Source: Clostridiaceae bacterium (GTDB lineage: Bacteria > Bacillota > Clostridia > Oscillospirales > Acutalibacteraceae). Taken from it: a stretch of DNA of 15,103 nucleotides. Location of the stretch: positions 1 to 15,103 of the forward strand of contig JAEDGF010000043.1 of NCBI GenBank assembly GCA_016297645.1. The letters run 5' to 3'. The translations under genes and the position numbers were made by a program. The notes below the pieces were generated by a model. It saw only the letters and a program-made list of their open reading frames with translations, had not been told where the DNA came from and made no database searches. Positions 1 to 6,380 of the stretch are shown here, one piece after another. Each line of letters begins with the position of its first letter. Position 1 is the stretch's first letter.

Positions 1-37
1 GGTTGATTCACTCTGAACATTTTTTCCTATCCCCTAA

Positions 38-78
38 AAAAGGGGCTGTAAAAAACTCAGTTTTTTACAGCCCCTTTT
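38..78 (-). terminator. Rho-independent terminator of the hrcA-grpE-dnaK-dnaJ operon
   Basis: An 18-bp perfect inverted repeat (arms 38-55 and 61-78) encloses a 5-nt loop. The GC core GGGGCTGT/ACAGCCCC is flanked by A and T runs. Read on the minus strand the stem is followed by six T residues (plus-strand A run 36-41), about 115 nt after the dnaJ stop. On the plus strand the T run is four bases, so it may also stop transcription entering from the left. Confidence 0.9.
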
Positions 79-99
79 ATTATTCTCAATTTTGCAAGC

Positions 100-148
100 T
101 CTGCCGACCGTGTCGTAAACACGGAAAATCTGCCCTCTCGGCAGATTT
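100..148 (-). other. Mutually exclusive hairpins in the dnaJ 3' region
   Basis: Three inverted repeats overlap here. AAATCTGCC (126-134) pairs with GGCAGATTT (140-148), and CCGTGT (108-113) pairs with ACACGG (119-124). TCTGCCGA (100-107) pairs exactly with TCGGCAGA (138-145), which would exclude the first hairpin. The stretch lies between the dnaJ stop and the operon terminator, so it would be in the 3' untranslated RNA. A role in mRNA stability or as a weak first terminator is inference only. Confidence 0.4.
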
Positions 149-192
149 CACAATTGCGGATATTCTGTTTTACACAAAAGTCCTTCTGCGTT

Positions 193-1347
193 TTATTTCT
201 TCTTCTTGCCGCCGAAAAAGCCCTTGCGTTCTTCCCCTATCACGGTGCCGCCCATTTCCGTGTCAAACTCGCGGAGTATCTCTTTCTGCTTTTCCGAAAG
301 GCGCGTGGGAACGACAACATTGACAACGATGATCTGGTCACCTCTGCCTCTGCCGTTCACATTGGGAATACCACGCTCTTTGAGCTTAAATTCCTGTCCG
401 GGCTGAGTACCTGCCGGAATGTTGAATTTAACATCGCCGTTCAGCGTGGGAACGACAAGCTCGCTGCCGAGCGCTGCCTGCGCAAAGCTGACCTTTGCGT
501 CAAAGTATACGGTGTAGCCTTCTCGCCTGAAATACTGGTGTTTTTTGATGTACACCGCGACTTTGAGGTCGCCTGCCGGTCCGCCGTTTGAGCCTTTGTT
601 GCCCTGTCCGGGGACGGTAAACATCTGTCTGTCGTCTATACCGGCAGGAACATTGACTTCGATACGGGCTGTTCTGCGAACACGACCCGTTCCCTTACAG
701 GTCGGACACGGATTGGGAATTACCGTTCCCCTGCCGTTACATACTGGGCAGGGCTTTTGCTGCTGGATAGTGCCGAAAGGCGTACGCGACTGTGATGTAA
801 CTACACCCTTACCGCCGCAGCGTGAGCAGGTCTGAGTGCTTGTGCCGCTTGCTGCGCCCGAGCCTGAGCAGGATGCGCAGACCTCAACACGGGGAATATC
901 GACCGTTTTACGGCAGCCGAGGGCAGCTTCCTCAAAGGTAAGCGTGAGGGTCGCCTGCAAATCACTGCCGCGCTGCGGTGCATTCGGATTGCGAGCCGCG
1001 CCGCCGAAGCCGCCGAAGCCTCCCATTCCGCCGAAAATCGACGAAAAGATATCGCCGACATCGAAGCCGCCGTCAAATCCTCCGCCGAAGCCATCGCCTG
1101 CGCCGCCGCCGTAATTCGGGTCTACGCCGCGAAAGCCGTAGCTGTCGTAACGGGAGCGCTTTTCAGGGTCGGACAAAACCTCATACGCTTCGTTACACTC
1201 CTTGAAGTGCGCCTCTGCTGTCGGATCGTCGGGATGAAGATCGGGGTGGTATTTTTTTGCCATCGTGCGGTAGGCTTTTTTTATTTCCTCCGCCGATGCG
1301 CCCTTCTGAACGCCAAGGACCTCATAATAATCTCTTTTGTCTGCCAT
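193..1347 (-). CDS. dnaJ: Chaperone protein DnaJ (Hsp40), full length
   Basis: DnaJ binds unfolded clients in the cytoplasm, hands them to DnaK and stimulates DnaK ATP hydrolysis. All type I domains are present in 384 residues. The J domain (about 4-70) has the HPD motif at 34-36. A Gly/Phe-rich linker spans about 72-118. Four CxxCxGxG zinc-binding repeats begin at Cys157, Cys174, Cys200 and Cys214. The beta-rich client-binding and dimerisation region follows to about 350, with a basic Gly/Lys tail. Length is typical. Start is the only Met fitting the conserved DYYEVLGV opening; the upstream ribosome site is weak (GGGTA about 9 nt before the ATG), unlike dnaK. It is last in the heat-shock operon, 134 nt after dnaK, across a structured element that may tune its expression. 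Confidence 0.98.
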   Translation of the reverse strand: MADKRDYYEVLGVQKGASAEEIKKAYRTMAKKYHPDLHPDDPTAEAHFKECNEAYEVLSDPEKRSRYDSYGFRGVDPNYGGGAGDGFGGGFDGGFDVGDIFSSIFGGMGGFGGFGGAARNPNAPQRGSDLQATLTLTFEEAALGCRKTVDIPRVEVCASCSGSGAASGTSTQTCSRCGGKGVVTSQSRTPFGTIQQQKPCPVCNGRGTVIPNPCPTCKGTGRVRRTARIEVNVPAGIDDRQMFTVPGQGNKGSNGGPAGDLKVAVYIKKHQYFRREGYTVYFDAKVSFAQAALGSELVVPTLNGDVKFNIPAGTQPGQEFKLKERGIPNVNGRGRGDQIIVVNVVVPTRLSEKQKEILREFDTEMGGTVIGEERKGFFGGKKKK

Positions 1348-1373
1348 ATAAATTACCCGTTCATATCACACAA

Positions 1374-1465
1374 GGGGAGCCGGGCGCCGCAAAGGCAAAA
1401 CCTGCGTTTTGCAGCTCCGGGACGAACCTTAACATCCGTCCCGGGCTGCGGCAGCCCAACTCTCC
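1374..1465 (-). repeat. Y-shaped (three-way) foldable element between dnaK and dnaJ
   Basis: The dnaK-dnaJ gap is nearly filled by an imperfect palindrome with two internal hairpins. The outer stem pairs 1374-1391 with 1447-1465, interrupted by a 2-nt internal loop and one bulged A. Inside are a 7-bp hairpin (GCAAAAC 1395-1401 with GTTTTGC 1406-1412, 4-nt loop) and an 8-bp hairpin (CCGGGACG 1417-1424 with CGTCCCGG 1437-1444, 12-nt loop). GCAGC 1411-1415 can also pair with GCTGC 1445-1449, competing with the outer stem. No T run follows on the minus strand, so it is not a simple terminator. It could be a dispersed intergenic repeat or an RNA stabilising dnaK mRNA or moderating dnaJ. Confidence 0.65.
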
Positions 1466-1481
1466 GAATTTTTATTTATTA

Positions 1482-3335
1482 TCAGTTGTTACCGTTCACA
1501 TCGGTGAAATCCGCATCGGTAGGACCGTTGCTGCCGCCGAAGCCTGCTGCTGCATTGGGATCGAAGCCTGCGCCGGGAGCGCCGCCTGCCTGACCCTGTG
1601 CGGCGTTGGCCTGATACATACGCTCGCTTATCTCGTAGAACTTCTTTTGAAGCTCTTCCTGACGGGACTTGATGAGGTTGATATCGTTGCCTTTAAGGGC
1701 TTCTTTAAGACCTTCAACGGCAGCGGATACGGCGGCCTTGTCGTCCTCGGAGAGCTTGTCGCCCTCGGTGCTGAGGAGCTTCTCGCTCTCGTAAACCATC
1801 TGGTCTGCGCCGTTTCTGACATCAAGCTCCTCTTTGCGCTTCTTATCTTCTTCTGCGAAACGCTCTGCATCCTGAACAGCCTTATCAATATCCTCTTTGC
1901 TCATGTTGGAGGAAGCGGTGATTGAGATAGCCTGCTCCTTGCCCGTGCCGAGATCCTTTGCCGAAACATGGACTATGCCGTTAGCGTCGATATCAAAGGT
2001 AACCTCGATCTGCGGAACGCCTCTTCTTGCGGGCATAATACCGTCAAGCATGAATCTGCCGAGGGTCTTGTTGTCCTTTGCGAATTCTCTCTCACCTTGA
2101 AGAACATGGACTTCAACGCTTGCCTGGTTATCGGCTGCGGTGGAGAATACCTGGCTCTTTTTGGTGGGGATTGTGGTGTTTCTCTCAATGATCTTGGTGC
2201 ATACACCGCCGAGAGTTTCAATACCGAGTGAAAGCGGAGTAACATCAAGAAGAAGGAGTCCGTCGACCTCGCCGCCGAGAACACCTGCCTGAATGGCAGC
2301 GCCGACAGCAACGCACTCATCGGGGTTAATTCCCTTGAACGGCTCTTTGCCGGTGAACGCTTTTATAGCTTCCTGAACAGCCGGGATTCTCGAAGAACCG
2401 CCGACCATGAGAACCTTGTCTATCTCGGAGATTTTAAGACCGGAGTCGGATATAGCCTGACGAACGGGACCCATTGTGGACTCAACGAGATCGGAAGTAA
2501 GCTCGTTGAATTTTGCACGGGTAAGAGTCATTTCGAGGTTCTTTGTGCCTGTTGCGTCGCTTGCGATATAGGGAAGGCTTATCGTGCTGGTGGTGATACC
2601 GGAAAGCTCGATCTTTGCCTTTTCGGCAGCTTCCTTAATACGCTGCATAGCCATCTTGTCGCCTCTGAGGTCGATGCCGTCCGTTCTCTGGAACTCAGAC
2701 ACGATCCAGTTTATAATTCTCTGGTCGAAGTCGTCGCCGCCCAGACGGTTGTTACCGGCAGTGGCGAGAACCTCCTGAACGCCGTCGCCCATTTCGATGA
2801 TGGAAACATCGAAGGTGCCGCCGCCGAGGTCGTAAACCATGACCTTCTGATCTTTTTCTTTGTCGATACCGTATGCAAGTGCAGCTGCGGTAGGCTCGTT
2901 TATAATTCTCTTGACATCAAGTCCGGCTATCTTACCGGCATCCTTTGTCGCCTGACGCTGAGCGTCCGTGAAGTATGCGGGGACGGTGATAACGGCTTCC
3001 GTAACGGGAGAACCGATATAGGCTTCCGCGTCCGCTTTGAGCTTTGAAAGGATCATAGCGGAAATTTCCTGAGGAGTGTAGGACTTGTCGTCGATCTTTA
3101 CGCGGTAATCCGAACCCATCTGTCTTTTAATGGACGAAACGGTTCTGTCGGGATTAACGACAGCCTGACGCTTTGCGGTCTGACCGACCATTCTCTCACC
3201 TGTTTTACCGAACGAAACAACGCTGGGTGTAGTTCTTGCGCCCTCCGCGTTTGCGATGACTACGGGCTTGCCGCCCTCTATAACTGCTACGCATGAATTT
3301 GTTGTACCAAGGTCAATACCGATTACTTTTGACAT
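1482..3335 (-). CDS. dnaK: Molecular chaperone DnaK (Hsp70)
   Basis: DnaK is the ATP-driven cytoplasmic Hsp70 that cycles on exposed hydrophobic peptides with DnaJ and GrpE. The 617-residue product carries all three Hsp70 signatures: IDLGTTNS at 7-14, the phosphate-2 segment VYDLGGGTFDVS at 168-179, and VLMVGGSSRIPAV at 308-320. Lys70 matches the catalytic lysine. The interdomain linker LLLLD is at 360-364, followed by the substrate-binding domain and a Gly/Ala/Asn-rich tail. The nucleotide-binding domain lacks the insertion of Gram-negative DnaKs, as in Firmicutes. The extreme C-terminus is DADFTDVNGNN, not the common EEVD-like ending. GGAGGT lies about 9 nt before the ATG. It follows grpE by 58 nt. 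Confidence 0.99.
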   Translation of the reverse strand: MSKVIGIDLGTTNSCVAVIEGGKPVVIANAEGARTTPSVVSFGKTGERMVGQTAKRQAVVNPDRTVSSIKRQMGSDYRVKIDDKSYTPQEISAMILSKLKADAEAYIGSPVTEAVITVPAYFTDAQRQATKDAGKIAGLDVKRIINEPTAAALAYGIDKEKDQKVMVYDLGGGTFDVSIIEMGDGVQEVLATAGNNRLGGDDFDQRIINWIVSEFQRTDGIDLRGDKMAMQRIKEAAEKAKIELSGITTSTISLPYIASDATGTKNLEMTLTRAKFNELTSDLVESTMGPVRQAISDSGLKISEIDKVLMVGGSSRIPAVQEAIKAFTGKEPFKGINPDECVAVGAAIQAGVLGGEVDGLLLLDVTPLSLGIETLGGVCTKIIERNTTIPTKKSQVFSTAADNQASVEVHVLQGEREFAKDNKTLGRFMLDGIMPARRGVPQIEVTFDIDANGIVHVSAKDLGTGKEQAISITASSNMSKEDIDKAVQDAERFAEEDKKRKEELDVRNGADQMVYESEKLLSTEGDKLSEDDKAAVSAAVEGLKEALKGNDINLIKSRQEELQKKFYEISERMYQANAAQGQAGGAPGAGFDPNAAAGFGGSNGPTDADFTDVNGNN

Positions 3336-3393
3336 AATAATTTACCTCCGTTTATATCTATTGAATATTTACTGATTTATATTGAAAGGCTTT

Positions 3394-4029
3394 TCAGTTG
3401 ACTACCTTTACCGTGGCGCACCTTAAAATGCGGTCACCTATTTTATAGCCCTTTTGAAAAACCTCCGAAACGCTGTTTTCGGGCGCGTCCGCGTCCTCTG
3501 CGTGCATTACGGCGTTGTGAATCGTCGCGTCGAAATCGTCGCCCTTTTCTCCGAAGGACTCGACCCCGAGGGACTTCACAATATCCATAAGCTGCTTTAC
3601 GACCATTTCGACTCCCTTGCGGTAGCCCTCATAGTCGTCGCCGCTTGCGGCTGCACGCTCAAAGTTATCTATCACCGGCAGCAGCTTCGAAAGAACCTCT
3701 GCCTTCGTATCGTTGTGAATGCCGTCTTTCTCGCGCTGGGATCTTCTTCTGAAATTATCATACTCGGCAACCACTCTCAAAAACTTGTCGTTCAGAGCAT
3801 CGATCTTCGCCTGCATATCCTTAACCTCGGCTGCGTGCGCCTCGCGCTCTTTTTCAAGCTCTTTTCTGCATTTGCCGTTTCTCTGTTTTTTATCCGCCGT
3901 GCAGCTCTCGCTTTCATTTACGCCAGCGGCAGCTGCACATTCACCGGCTTTTGCTTCGTCTTTTTCGGTAGGAGCAGCTCCGGAAGCGTCTTTTTCATTG
4001 ACGGGAATGTTTTTTTCGTTTTCCTCCAT
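3394..4029 (-). CDS. grpE: Nucleotide exchange factor GrpE
   Basis: GrpE releases ADP from DnaK and acts as a thermosensing homodimer in the cytoplasm. The 211-residue protein has a low-complexity, acidic N-terminal tail (about 1-45), a long coiled-coil helix (about 52-105) containing the conserved FLRVVAEYDNFRRR segment (83-96), a four-helix-bundle region, and the C-terminal beta-wing signature EVFQKGYKIGDRILR at 189-203. The last residues read RCATVKVV, with Cys204 where Pro or His is more usual. The ATG overlaps the hrcA stop by one base (TAATG), indicating translational coupling; AAAGGAAG about 9 nt upstream is the ribosome site. Confidence 0.98.
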   Translation of the reverse strand: MEENEKNIPVNEKDASGAAPTEKDEAKAGECAAAAGVNESESCTADKKQRNGKCRKELEKEREAHAAEVKDMQAKIDALNDKFLRVVAEYDNFRRRSQREKDGIHNDTKAEVLSKLLPVIDNFERAAASGDDYEGYRKGVEMVVKQLMDIVKSLGVESFGEKGDDFDATIHNAVMHAEDADAPENSVSEVFQKGYKIGDRILRCATVKVVN

Positions 4030-5060
4030 TACGCTCTTCCTTTCATATCATTAAGTATTTTGCTCACCGCTTCGCCCGTAAAGCTCACGAGCGGAAGCAG
4101 ATGTGAATAATCTGTTTTCATCGGACAAACAACTCCGATAAGTCCGTTTTCGCCGTTTTCCGCCGAGTAGACGGTGGTGGCAACGGCTGTATTTTCAAGA
4201 CAAGGGACACGGTTTTCGCGTCCTATCCTGACCGCAAGTCCCTCTTTCGGTCTTGTGCGAAGCACCTCGTAGAGCGACTGCGTATCGTCAAACAACTCCG
4301 TAAGCTCAGCTGCTCTCTGACGCATAAGCGGATTTTTCATCAGGTTTTCTCTGCCGCCTATTATCACATCGCTTTTTACGGTTTCCCTCAAAGCGTCGTA
4401 CATACACACGATAAGCGGCGCGGAAGCAATCGACGCTTCACCGAGCGACACAGCCGCCGACTGAATATCGGCTACCGTGACCGAATCCGCCTTCTTGCCG
4501 ATGAAGCTCGCGGTGCAGGCGTTGTAAAACAGCTCCGCCGTACGGTAATCCATACTGTCGGACAGCTTTGCTATCCTGCTCTTGAAGGTTCCGGAGGAAG
4601 TCATGACAACGACCATTGCGGTACGGTCGGTAAGAGGCAGAAGCCTTATCCCTTCAATAACAGCGTCCGGTGAGGACGGTGTTGTGGCAACCGCCGCATT
4701 CCCGGTGACTGCCGCAAGTGCGTCGCAGCCCTGTTTAAGGACTCGCCTGCGATCTCCCTCGTTGAAATCGAGCTTACTTATAATGCGCATAGCCTCCGAA
4801 TCGGAGGGTCTGATGTGCGGCATAAGGCGTTCGACATAATATTTAAATCCGCTGTCGGAGGGGATACGCCCCGCCGAGGTGTGCGGCTGCTCGAGGAAGC
4901 CCATATCCGAAAGCTCCGCCATTTCGTTTCTGACGGTTGCGGAGGAAAAAGAGATAGGAAGCACCGCACAGACAAGCTTGGAGCCGACCGGCTCACCTGT
5001 TGTGATATAATACTCGGTAACAGCCGAAAGTATTTTTTCTTTTCTTGACGAAAGCTCCGT
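4029..5060 (-). CDS. hrcA: Heat-inducible transcription repressor HrcA, probable non-canonical start
   Basis: HrcA dimers bind CIRCE and repress class I heat-shock genes; GroE usually maintains its activity. From 5060 the product is about 343 residues, the normal family length. An N-terminal winged helix opens with ELSSRKEKILSAV and TTGEPVGSKL, then SSATVRNEMAEL and the family hallmark EQPHTSAGRIPS, followed by a GAF-like domain and a C-terminal dimerisation part. No ATG, GTG or TTG lies in frame before the GTG at 4964, and starting there would remove 32 residues of the DNA-binding domain. In-frame TGA lies just upstream of the Shine-Dalgarno. ACG at 5058-5060, 8 nt after AAGGAGG and exactly where the family's initial Met aligns, is the best start; ATC at 5064-5066 is an alternative but too close to the ribosome site. 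A base error (ATG read as ACG) is also possible. First gene of the operon, self-repressed through CIRCE. Confidence 0.93.
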   Translation of the reverse strand, partial: TELSSRKEKILSAVTEYYITTGEPVGSKLVCAVLPISFSSATVRNEMAELSDMGFLEQPHTSAGRIPSDSGFKYYVERLMPHIRPSDSEAMRIISKLDFNEGDRRRVLKQGCDALAAVTGNAAVATTPSSPDAVIEGIRLLPLTDRTAMVVVMTSSGTFKSRIAKLSDSMDYRTAELFYNACTASFIGKKADSVTVADIQSAAVSLGEASIASAPLIVCMYDALRETVKSDVIIGGRENLMKNPLMRQRAAELTELFDDTQSLYEVLRTRPKEGLAVRIGRENRVPCLENTAVATTVYSAENGENGLIGVVCPMKTDYSHLLPLVSFTGEAVSKILNDMKGRA

Positions 5061-5066
5061 ATCGAT

Positions 5067-5075
5067 CTCCTCCTT
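5067..5075 (-). promoter_or_regulatory. Shine-Dalgarno of hrcA
   Basis: AAGGAGGAG on the minus strand is a near-perfect match to the 16S rRNA 3' end. It lies 8 nt before the ACG at 5060 and only 2 nt before the ATC at 5066, and about 100 nt before the first standard start codon (GTG 4964). Its position therefore argues that translation starts near 5060. Confidence 0.8.
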
Positions 5076-5090
5076 TCGGAGTCATCTTCA

Positions 5091-5117
5091 TTAGCACTCT
5101 ACCATATCGAGTGCTAA
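5091..5117 (-). promoter_or_regulatory. CIRCE operator (HrcA binding site)
   Basis: TTAGCACTC, nine spacer bases, then GAGTGCTAA: a perfect match to the CIRCE consensus with the canonical 9-bp spacing. It starts 8 nt after the -10 box of the operon promoter, overlapping the expected transcription start, so bound HrcA would block initiation and the element would sit in the 5' leader. Confidence 0.98.
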
Positions 5118-5125
5118 CAGTATAT

Positions 5126-5154
5126 AATATATATCCGTTTTTCCCTTTTGTCAA
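5126..5154 (-). promoter_or_regulatory. Sigma-A promoter of the hrcA-grpE-dnaK-dnaJ operon
   Basis: On the minus strand a perfect -35 TTGACA (5149-5154) is followed by a 17-nt spacer and the -10 hexamer TATATT (5126-5131). Transcription should start near 5118-5120, directly at CIRCE. This is the classical arrangement of a vegetative promoter held down by HrcA. Confidence 0.9.
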
Positions 5155-5303
5155 TAGTTTTTCAAAAATATTTTTCATTATTCTTTCAATTTTTCCGTTT
5201 TTTCGGAATTGTAAGGGACAACGGCGCATTCGAGAGATAAGCACTCGCGCATTCCGAGCGAAAGTCTGTCACTCGCACTCACCCTTTGCAAATCGACAGA
5301 CGC
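5155..5303. other. Intergenic stretch with no recognised gene
   Basis: Between the heat-shock promoter and the 5S terminator. It holds an AT-rich part (5155-5200) next to the promoter and a short direct repeat of GCGCATTC (around 5224 and 5248). Open frames here have no ribosome site or coding character. No tRNA-like fold was recognised. Confidence 0.5.
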
Positions 5304-5332
5304 AAAAAAAACACACCCTTTCCAGGATGTGT
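5304..5332 (-). terminator. Rho-independent terminator after the 5S rRNA gene
   Basis: ACACACCCT (5311-5319) and AGGATGTGT (5324-5332) form a 9-bp stem with one G-T pair and a TTCC loop on the plus strand. Read on the minus strand it is followed by a run of seven T residues (5304-5310). It begins within about 6 nt of the 5S 3' end. Confidence 0.92.
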
Positions 5333-5337
5333 TCAAA

Positions 5338-5454
5338 TTCCGGCGACGACCTATTTTCCCGGGCAGCTGCCCGCCAAGTATCTTCGGCACAGCTGAGCTT
5401 AACTACCGTGTTCGGGATGGGAACGGGTGGAACCTCAGTGTTATAGACACCGGA
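5338..5454 (-). rRNA. rrf: 5S ribosomal RNA
   Basis: Read on the minus strand, about 117 nt with the hallmark 5S blocks: a loop B/C region containing CCCATCCCGAACACGG, then TTAAGCTC, and the loop E/helix V region around GGGAAAATAGG. The termini are complementary (TCCGG... with ...CCGGA), closing helix I. Ends are set by that helix and may be off by a base or two. It has its own promoter upstream and terminator downstream, with no other rRNA or tRNA gene next to it in the window. Confidence 0.96.
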
Positions 5455-5488
5455 TATTTACGAGAGGGACTCCCCTCGAACGAATGAG

Positions 5489-5517
5489 AGTTTACCATAT
5501 AAAAACCGGTTTGTCAA
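5489..5517 (-). promoter_or_regulatory. Promoter of the solitary 5S rRNA gene
   Basis: On the minus strand a perfect -35 TTGACA (5512-5517), a 17-nt spacer and -10 TAAACT (5489-5494) lie about 35 nt before the mature 5S 5' end. The intervening leader can form a short hairpin (around 5461-5479), plausible for 5' processing. Confidence 0.8.
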
Positions 5518-5579
5518 GCACTTTTTTGTTTCTGCCCGTATTTTTTTGATTTCGCCCTCGGTTCTGTCCGTTTGCAGCA

Positions 5580-5618
5580 TTCGGACGGGAATTATTGTCT
5601 TATATCCGCCCGTCCGAA
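5580..5618. repeat. Perfect 10-bp inverted repeat with long loop
   Basis: TTCGGACGGG (5580-5589) and CCCGTCCGAA (5609-5618) are exact complements around a 19-nt loop. The repeat lies 36 nt after the stop of the lipoprotein gene and upstream of the 5S promoter. No T run follows on the minus strand, so it is only a candidate terminator; a protein-binding site is equally possible. Confidence 0.5.
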
Positions 5619-5653
5619 CCTGTGCGGCAGTATTGTTTTTTTTCGCAGAATTT

Positions 5654-6265
5654 TCACTCTGCTTCGTCTGCGATATCCGTGCCGCCCGGGTCGTTCCGGT
5701 CGTTCATTTCCTCCGTCACGCCCGGGTCGTCCGTTATGTCCGTCTGCACCGTCCCTCCGGAATACTCCTTCACATCAATCGTAAAGGTCACCGCACCCGT
5801 ACTGCGAAAGACACGGAGGTTATATTTTCCGAAATCGACCACAGAAAAACCGCCTGCGTCCGCCGCAGTTTCATCATACAGACCGGCTTGCTCGACAAGT
5901 CCCGCACTGTCGGTATCCTCGGGCAGCAGCGCTGCCGCTGCGGCAAGACAGACCGTTTCGAACCCGGCTCCGGTTTTTCCGGCAAAGCTCTTTTCCGCCG
6001 TAGCGGACACGCGCGTCACTCTGCCGTACTTGTCGCTTTTAACGGTCAAAAGAACATCACGCGGACTTTCAAAGTTCAGAAAAGTATAGAAGGTCTGCTT
6101 GTTATAAAACACCTCGCCGTCAAAAAAGGCAAGACGCTCATCATACTGCGCCATTCGTCTTTCAAGCTCGGCGGTATTTATTCTATCGGTGTGCGTGCAG
6201 CCGGTCAGCAGCACGGCAAAGCACAAAACGATTGCGGACAAAACCTTTCTTTTACGGTTTTTCAT
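5654..6265 (-). CDS. Putative lipoprotein of unknown function
   Basis: The 203-residue product begins with a classical lipoprotein signal: basic MKNRKRK, a hydrophobic stretch (8-20), and lipobox LTGC with Cys23 as the lipidated residue, so it should be anchored to the outer face of the membrane. The mature part has a charged helical start, a mixed alpha/beta middle (a YGRVTRVSATAEKSF segment near 80-95), and an Asp/Glu/Thr/Gly-rich tail that looks disordered. I recognise no family. The start at 6265 is preferred over a Met 11 codons upstream because GAGAGG lies about 8 nt before it and the signal peptide then has normal length. It is divergent from the adaptor-like gene at 6381. Confidence 0.85.
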   Translation of the reverse strand: MKNRKRKVLSAIVLCFAVLLTGCTHTDRINTAELERRMAQYDERLAFFDGEVFYNKQTFYTFLNFESPRDVLLTVKSDKYGRVTRVSATAEKSFAGKTGAGFETVCLAAAAALLPEDTDSAGLVEQAGLYDETAADAGGFSVVDFGKYNLRVFRSTGAVTFTIDVKEYSGGTVQTDITDDPGVTEEMNDRNDPGGTDIADEAE

Positions 6266-6380
6266 AGTTTTTCCTCTCAATAATACGCTTTTTTTCAAAA
6301 ATGTTATTCCTATTTTAATAAGTATGTATTATAATATTAAAAAAGAACTCCTATTATATACTACGGAAAGCGGTGAGATA

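Noticed and set aside
1257..1925. Plus-strand open frame of 222 codons opposite the 3' part of dnaK
   Set aside because: It is antisense to conserved dnaK coding sequence, runs through the structured intergenic element, has no ribosome site, and its composition mirrors the GC pattern of dnaK.
3454..4110. Plus-strand open frame of 218 codons opposite grpE
   Set aside because: Antisense shadow of grpE; hydrophobic runs arise from complementing the charged coiled-coil codons. No start signals.
4029..4964. Short hrcA starting at GTG 4964
   Set aside because: It would delete 32 conserved residues of the winged helix, has no suitable ribosome site, and leaves the perfect AAGGAGG at 5069-5075 unexplained.
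4993..5244. Minus-strand open frame of 83 codons covering the heat-shock promoter and CIRCE
   Set aside because: It would translate through the promoter and operator, overlaps the hrcA N-terminus in another frame, and has no ribosome site. A leader peptide from the ATG at the CIRCE edge was also considered but lacks a Shine-Dalgarno.
5155..5340. Possible tRNA gene or second rRNA next to the 5S gene
   Set aside because: No cloverleaf, TPsiC-like GGTTCGAATCC block or rRNA-like sequence is visible on either strand.
5546..6283. Plus-strand open frame of 245 codons opposite the lipoprotein gene
   Set aside because: Antisense to a gene with a clear lipobox and ribosome site; crosses the long-loop inverted repeat; no family features.
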